Assembly: GCF_000330505.1 (NCBI RefSeq)
Contig: NW_004440215.1
Span: forward strand, 1 to 24,326
Reading direction: 5' to 3'
DNA: 24,326 bases
Origin: Entamoeba invadens IP1
Lineage: Eukaryota; Evosea; Mastigamoebida; Endamoebidae
Numbering within the stretch: position 1 is the stretch's first letter; each line of letters starts with the position of its first letter. A model generated the notes under the pieces. The model saw only the letters and a list, made by a program, of their open reading frames with translations, was not told the origin of the DNA and did not search any database. Positions 18,255 to 24,326 of this stretch are shown piece by piece. The position numbers and the translations under genes were made by a program.

Positions 18255-20142
18255 TTTATTTCGTTTGACAATGTTACTGGTTTTAAATATCATTACAATT
18301 GAATTGTCTGTTTTTATAAAAAACTTTAATATTAATTTCAATATTAGAGTCTAATTAAATAAAAACAATTGAAAATATATTTAATTATATAACATGGTAA
18401 TAAAACATGAATGATATTTATATCAATAATATGACATGATAAATATAACATTTCAAAATTTCTTCAATTGCAAATATAATATAACTCCCAGAAGGAAAAG
18501 GTTTCTTTATTTTTGTTCTCAAAATAATTTGAGCTTTTATTACAAAGCCTAAAAATAATTATTCTTTGTATAGCGGGTTACAGTCTTTATGGCAACAATC
18601 AACCTTTCTTAATAACCCATGCAACACAAATCGTTCTTTTGAGATATTTAGTTGTATTTCCTTTTGTTGAGTTTTTAATATTATTGTTGAATATAATACT
18701 CAGAGCAGTATTTCCTAATTAAAATAATTAACTTAAATAAATCAAACAAGTTTAATCGACTTTACTACACTAAACAAAAACGAAAATTGTTAAATAGTGC
18801 TACAGAATAAAACAACACGAACGTTTTTAAAATGCAATGATCCATGTTTAAAATGTTTGTACTTGACATTAAAAACACAACTTAACATATAAATCACAAC
18901 TTAACATTTGTTTTGTTTATACAATTAAAAATTTAATTGTTAAAAAATATAAAATAAGATATAAATTTTTAATTTTAATTTCAGTATTAATATTAATATT
19001 TTTAACTATCATAATTTAACTGATATAACCCATTGTTTATTATTATTATTATTATTAGGTTTTAAACTATTTGTAAAATTATTTAAGTTTAACTATATCA
19101 TTTAAATCAAAGTTGACTTGTGTTAATGTATTTGAAATATATATACATATATTATTATTAAATTGGTTATGTCTTCAATTGTGTTGATAACTATGTTATG
19201 TGAATAGTTATAAATTGAGAAAAAAATTGTTCTAAAAACGAATATATTTTATTAAATTAAAACAACACAATTAATTGATATATCAATATAATGATAAACA
19301 TTTAAACTATTAATTCACAATATCAATCATTTATAATTTTGTATAAATTATATATTAATATTTGTTGACTTTTACAACAATTTAAGTGAAGTTTTTGTCA
19401 TTATCATTTTGAGTACAATATTTTTGAATATCGAATTTTAGTGGTCAAAACAATAAAGTGTGGTTGGTCTTTTATAACATATCATTGTTTTTAAAAATAT
19501 CACAATCGTTTTAAGGTTTATAGTTTCCCGAATTAATTTTGTTGTTAAAATTTTGACTAAATCTAACACACATCAAAGTTGACTATAATAAGGTTGATAA
19601 TATTATTGTGTTATTTAACTTTTACTAATATCCATCTCTGCCTCAGTAAACGAGAAAGTAAATAACAATAACAGTTTTTAATTCTTTTTAATTTAAAATA
19701 TATCAAATTATATGAAAATGAATAAAATTATTTGTAGATTTTTTTTAAATAAATATTATTTAATTGTTTTACTTTCAATTGTTTGTATTTAATCATTCGT
19801 ATTTATTTATTTGTTTAAATTTAATAATATTTAATAATATTGTTTATTTTTATTAAAAAATATTGATTTTATGTTTTTCAATCAATGATTAGTTCAAATT
19901 ATTTTATGGCATTCATTATATCTGTACATCGAAGTCTCATCAACGCTATTATCAATAATAGAAATTAATGTATTATTAAATTTTTAAAATCTAAGAGGAT
20001 AAATTTGGTATAGGTTACCAGAATTGTATAATTAAAAAATAATAAAATTGTGTTCTTATCAATATCCAGTGTTATTTGTATTTTAAAGATTATTAATAAA
20101 AAAAGAATATAAACAAAAATAACAAGTCAAAAACCAATGATT
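18255..20142. other. A+T-rich desert with (TTA)7 microsatellite
   Basis: About 1.9 kb with no open frame of substance on either strand and no RNA gene. It contains (TTA)7 at 19037-19057 and A+T runs. It separates the hAT remnant from the Ulp1 cassette. Confidence 0.5.
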
Positions 20143-20853
20143 TCATATTAATATCTTGGCCAGTTCTTCCCTGAAAGTCAGTGCTTCATCATTTTTAAAA
20201 AGATTTTTAATATCTTTAATGGACTGTGGATTACTTCGAACAATGCAATCAACGAAGTACAACATGTAAACTCCACAGTCCACATTGTTAGTCTGTTCGG
20301 GAACTTTGATAGTTGTAACGGGATATCTCCCCCTCGAATTAAAAGACACTCTCAGTTGCCTTTGGATTGTTTCTACAACCTTGGTATCGGGAAGACCTCC
20401 ACAACTGTCAAGATACAATAGTCTGGAAATGGAGGTCTTTCCAATACCCTTAATTTTTACACTCGTTAGAATGTAAAGAGTCCAGTGAGCCCCCTCTACC
20501 TCCAAGTCGTTGTATGGCAAGAACACATAATTGAAAATTTTCCATTCGGGTTTTAACCACCCCTTGGGATTGGGGCAACCACTCATCATCCCCGTTAATA
20601 CTTGTGGATCAACCAACACCCAATTTTTGTAAATTGAATACTTTTTAAGGTATTCACCAAACATAAAAATGGCCTCATCTTTAATCTTGCCACGAAGCAC
20701 CCCCTCCCGTTCATCTGCTGATAGTCGGGGCCTTAACAACGTTTCCTTCTTTTCCTTTTTGCTCGGGTCTGCCTTTTTAACAAATTTGTCTTCTGCGATA
20801 CTTCGCAGACCTTTTCCTGTGACACATTCAGAATCAGTATCCGTGTCAGACAA
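20143..20853 (-). CDS. Ulp1/C48-type cysteine protease
   Basis: An intact 236-codon frame. The catalytic set of the Ulp1/SENP (adenain-like) fold is complete: His123 in GAHWTLYI, Asp149 in LLYLDSCGG, Gln187 in VPEQTNN, and Cys193 in VDCGVYMLYF. The catalytic domain spans about residues 75-236. The first 50 residues are charged and probably disordered (KKADPSKKEKKE). Such enzymes process SUMO-like modifiers or, in viruses and Maverick/Polinton or MULE transposons, structural or transposon proteins. The NNVDCGVYM wording is closer to cellular Ulp1 than to adenoviral proteases. It is the last of three co-oriented genes, starting 17 bp after the stop of the upstream one. Its G+C content is visibly higher than the surrounding DNA. 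The substrate cannot be told from the sequence. Confidence 0.88.
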   Translation of the reverse strand: MSDTDTDSECVTGKGLRSIAEDKFVKKADPSKKEKKETLLRPRLSADEREGVLRGKIKDEAIFMFGEYLKKYSIYKNWVLVDPQVLTGMMSGCPNPKGWLKPEWKIFNYVFLPYNDLEVEGAHWTLYILTSVKIKGIGKTSISRLLYLDSCGGLPDTKVVETIQRQLRVSFNSRGRYPVTTIKVPEQTNNVDCGVYMLYFVDCIVRSNPQSIKDIKNLFKNDEALTFREELAKILI

Positions 20854-20870
20854 TGAAATTTAGAGGGGGA

Positions 20871-21056
20871 TCATTCCATCGGTGCATTCAGTTCAAAAGG
20901 TATATTCAAATGCACCGCCCCCTGATAAAGCTGGTAAAATTCGTCCCATGCTTCAGCCCGTTTCTTTAATTCTTTCAGACGAGAAAGCTCGTGACACTTT
21001 TTTCCAATTTTTTTTACTTTTTCTTCTTCTTCTTTCAATTCTTTCAATGGGTCCAT
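20871..21056 (-). CDS. Small charged coiled-coil protein (61 aa), unknown
   Basis: I do not recognise this protein. It is 61 residues with an N-terminal half made of K, E and L in heptad-like order (KELKEEEEKVKKIGKKC, then LSRLKELKKRAEAW), which predicts a helix or short coiled coil. A less charged tail follows (FYQLYQGAVHLNIPFELNAP). The ATG has an A+T-rich leader (TTTATAATTA). It stands 66 bp after the upstream gene's stop and 17 bp before the Ulp1 protease start, all on the minus strand. That packing suggests a functional unit or a single element. It could be an exon or a broken N-terminal part of the protease gene, but no intron signals or joining frame are obvious. Confidence 0.55.
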   Translation of the reverse strand: MDPLKELKEEEEKVKKIGKKCHELSRLKELKKRAEAWDEFYQLYQGAVHLNIPFELNAPME

Positions 21057-21122
21057 TAATTATAAACTAAAGATAATAAACCAAAAAATATAATATAAAA
21101 TCAAATAAAAAAATAACAAAAT

Positions 21123-21570
21123 TCACATTTCTTTTTTGACTGATTCGATATCGAGCTCTAAAGGAAATTTTGACAACTTTGTTTCTTTAATAAGTTTGGT
21201 AAATTTGCTAATTTTAATTTTAGTGGCTTCTTCTTCATTTTTAAAACATTTGGCATAGGGTTTTGGCTTTAATTGCTGGACAACCATAAACCTCCGCCAC
21301 AAACCTCTTACCATTGTTCCCACTTTGATTCGATCTAAAATCAGAAAGAGCGCAATCTTTAGCAGCTCTCATTATTGACTCATAATTCCCAATTATTTTA
21401 CACGACTCAACAAATTTGTTTAAAATATGCAAAAATATTGTTAAACGGTTGTGAGATATTGATATTATGTATACCAATGGCTTTTCAAAATTAATTAACA
21501 ACAACTTTTTCTCCAACTCCTTTCTTCTTTCTTTCAATTTTTTAACACGAAAATTTAACACCCCGTTCAT
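21123..21570 (-). CDS. Small basic protein, two overlapping frames (frameshift), unknown
   Basis: I do not recognise this protein. The first frame starts at ATG 21570 and runs 109 codons (VKKLKERRKELEKKLLLINF, later RAAKDCALSDFRSNQSG) to a TAA at 21241. A second frame overlaps it by about 120 bp and continues to 21123 (KNEEEATKIKISKFTKLIKE, FPLELDIESVKKEM). The stop of the first frame stands in the context ATG TTT TAA AAA. A +1 shift there, or a one-base change slightly upstream, gives one protein of about 148 residues. The composition of both parts is alike (Lys and Glu rich, helical), which supports one gene. It is the first of three co-oriented genes leading to the Ulp1 protease, with a TATA-like TTTAAAGT about 20 bp upstream of the ATG. 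A decayed gene or assembly error is as likely as programmed frameshifting. Confidence 0.5.
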
Positions 21571-24326
21571 TAAATAAAATAGTTTTACTTTAAAATTGTT
21601 TTGTAAATTAAATTTATATATAATTACACATTAAAAAAGATAACCAAAATAATTATTTTTTATTTTATAATTAATTGAATATTTTTGTGTATGTGTTTTT
21701 AATAATATTTAATAAATTTTAAAATTAAATTAAAATTATAGTTTTTAATTTTTGAAACAAAACAATTTGTGTTGATATTATCAATTTTAAATAAATAACA
21801 AATTATTGACAAAAGTTTTTTCAATGATAATAAATGAATATACGATTATCCAATTTTATTTAAATAAAATATGGAAATACATTGTCCAAATTTCAAAAGA
21901 TATATCATCATAATATTATTCAAAACAATTGTTTGAATTGTTGTTTAGTTGCATTGTTGCTATTATTGTTAGATTAACATTTCGACCTATTTTTTCAAAA
22001 TTCAATTCAATTTCATTTTTATATTTTTATTATATAAAATAAATTTTTATATTATATATTAAATTTAAAAAATAGTTTTTATGTTTAACACTTTCACAAC
22101 CCAAAACTTTTTTAAGAAGAAAAATAAGTAAAAAAAATTGTCCAAATCATTTTTTGTTATTTTTATACCAAAACCCCTTTCTAACCCAAACCGGCCAATA
22201 GTCAGTTTTATTTTACTTAAAATAATTAACAAATGAGAACTCAATTACCTTAGATTGATCAAAAATAATCTTTTTGGATGAAATTTCATATCACTTTATT
22301 GTGTTTCAACATTTATAATAAAAACGCAACATCATCAATTCACTTTATGACAAACAATGTCAAATAGTCACATTAACAAATCTAACGACAATATAAACAC
22401 CAATATTGTTATAATCAAACAACAATATACTTTTTATATAAAAAACAACCAAATATATTAAACCATCATTACATACCATTTTTCTTTCTAGTGCTTTGCT
22501 CTTGTTTAACACAAATAAACTCAATCATGTTTATTTGTGTGACTATAAAATATACAATTCAAATTTAAGTTGATTAAAAAATAAATAAAAATTTCAAAAA
22601 TTTGTTTTGTGTATGAAGGCAAAAAAAGGTTTAGGTAAAAGAAAAAAATAAAAACTAATTATTATTACGTTTCTGTTTTGGACGTGTTAAAACGGAAACT
22701 TTTATGATAAAAGTTTCCGTTTTAAACAGAAAAAACTAATTTTTTAAATCAATAAAAACAATTTTTCTGTTTTTATAATTATAATACTATTTATATTTAA
22801 AAAGTATTATAAATACCAAAATATTAAAGTTTTATAAATTAAGCGATTAATAATTTGAAGTGACTTAATAATAAGAAAACAATGCAAAGATGTTAATTTT
22901 TCAATATTTCAAACTTTAACTTGTACTTTTGAACAGTTGATTTGAAAACTATGGATATATTTACAATAAAGTATTTTAAAAAGTATTTTAAAGTAAGTTG
23001 TTATATATATATAATAATCAACTCTTTTGTTTTAAAAAAATACAAAAGAATAATGTGATCAAATAAGAGTTATAAGTTTATGTAGTGTGGAAAATGTTTA
23101 ATATATTATAAATTATCATTAAATTGGTGTGAAATTTGTATATCTGTAAATAAATTAATTATCCAAACTAAGTGTAAACTTTTATTATTTGTCGTTGTGT
23201 GACAGAATGATATATGTAAAAGTTTCAAATAAATGTGACAATAAAAATTGTTATTATTTCATTTGTAAAAAGTGTGTATTTCGTAAAAAATTGTTAATAT
23301 TTATGAGTAGTAAAATTTAGTGTTGTTAGTATAAGTTTTAGGTTGTTTAAGTATTGTCATATTTTTTTATTGATGAACATGCTTTTAACATCTTTGAATT
23401 TTAGTGTCTAACAATAAATAACAACAACAACGTTATTATATTTTTTAACAAATAAAATAATTAAAAAAGAAAACTTTTTCATTGAAAATTACATAGAAAC
23501 TTTATCATCCAGTTTCAAATCAATATACAAACAGATTTTAACGTAAATAGTTGAATTGAAATAATAACAAAATTGGTTGAAAATAAAGTTAACTGAAGTA
23601 AAAAGAAATTGGAAAATACAGAAATAATATATTTGATTGTGCATACACTTTTTGTTTGAATTTCTTTTTTATCATTGTTAATTATTTTAAATTATAAAAT
23701 ATTCAACAGCACTATCAGGTTAGTTCGAATATGAACGGATAAAAATAACAAATGGCTTTGAATTTACTATTTAAGATGAATAAAAGTGTTTATTTTAACG
23801 CTTTTTTGAGTTGATCACATATTTAAAAAAGAAATTATAAATTGAGAATTTTTTTAATATTCTTTGAATTTTAGCAATAATTTAATTAAATCAATTTTAA
23901 ATTTTGCAAGTGTAAATAATTTGCACAAAAAATACATATAATAGTATCATAAAGGCAAAAGAAATAGAAGAATGCCTTAATGTTACAAAAAACCATTGAA
24001 AAAAATGGAAGCAAATAATTATATTTAAAAATTATTAAAAATAATGTTTGGAATATATATTAATACTAAATTAAAGCAATTTTTAATAGTAAACTAAATT
24101 CAAAAAGCATTTTTTAATATTTGAATTATATCAACTGAATTTGTTTGATAAATATTGGAATTTTTGGCACTTCCATTTAACCCTGTTTTTTGAGAGTCTA
24201 AAATCAAATTTAGAAAAAAATAATAAAAAAACGAGGCCAGTTTTATCCGCTGTTTAAAATTGTCCTCATCACCTCAAAATTATCGTTAAATGTATTCATA
24301 ATGTATTTATTTAGAAAAATACACCT
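21571..24326. other. A+T-rich desert, no gene seen
   Basis: About 2.75 kb of strongly A+T-rich DNA without convincing open frames or RNA genes on either strand. The one notable structure is the hairpin at 22670-22732. The last 100 bases become slightly more mixed in composition (GAGGCCAG near 24233), possibly the edge of another feature beyond the window. Confidence 0.5.
22670..22732. repeat. Long near-perfect hairpin with 18-bp perfect arms
   Basis: TTAAAACGGAAACTTTTA (22687-22704) is followed after TGA by its exact reverse complement (22708-22725). A 7 bp outer stem, TTTCTGT (22670-22676) with ACAGAAA (22726-22732), extends it after a 10-base bulge on the left side only. AAAAACTAATT occurs on both sides (22650-22660 and 22731-22741). 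This could be a tiny palindromic mobile element, a structured RNA or a replication/cruciform site. Confidence 0.8.

Noticed and set aside
1..24326. CRISPR arrays, bacterial operons or ribosomal RNA genes
   Set aside because: No regularly spaced repeats, no ribosome-binding sites and no rRNA-like segments are present. The sequence is eukaryotic in character.

Overview
The window looks like nuclear DNA of an Entamoeba species, most probably of the reptile-amoeba (E. invadens) lineage. The base composition is extremely A+T rich and the genes I can see have no introns. There is a tRNA-Ile(UAU) with a short intron in a small tRNA cluster. The one long intact gene belongs to a large leucine-rich protein family that I associate with E. 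invadens. DNA transposons of several superfamilies (DDE_4/Harbinger-like, Tc1/mariner, hAT) are present, as expected for that lineage. The species call rests on recognition, not on a search.

Layout: 629-1257 holds three tRNA genes: Ile(UAU) with an intron, Gly(UCC), and Ser(CGA) on the minus strand. 2584-4321 holds two adjacent decayed genes on the plus strand, a METTL25/Methyltransf_32-type methyltransferase followed by a trimethylguanosine synthase (TGS1). 4800-6460 is a decayed P-glycoprotein-type ABC transporter on the minus strand. 6784-8802 is the only long intact gene, the 672-residue leucine-rich protein with an acidic tail. 8860-11040 holds two more decayed minus-strand genes, a two-cysteine peroxiredoxin and an M16C (PreP/Cym1-type) metallopeptidase.

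11454-18254 is a transposon block: a DDE_4 transposase pseudogene, a Tc1/mariner DD34E transposase pseudogene, a 1,011 bp non-autonomous Tc1/mariner-like element with inverted termini and TA duplications, and a frameshifted hAT transposase with a BED-type zinc finger and a hAT dimerisation domain. 20143-21570 is a compact minus-strand cassette of three small genes. One is an intact Ulp1/C48-type cysteine protease with all four active-site residues; the other two are small charged proteins I do not recognise. A+T-rich deserts of about 1.9 and 2.7 kb flank it, and the right one contains a striking 18 bp perfect hairpin.

Overall this is a gene graveyard invaded by DNA transposons. Five housekeeping-type genes are present only as multiply broken copies, and they flank one intact family gene. 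The tRNAs, the leucine-rich gene and the Ulp1 cassette are the parts that could still be active. The most novel candidates are the Ulp1 cassette, including a possible +1 frameshift in its first gene, and the identical C3-A70 mismatch in two of the three tRNAs.
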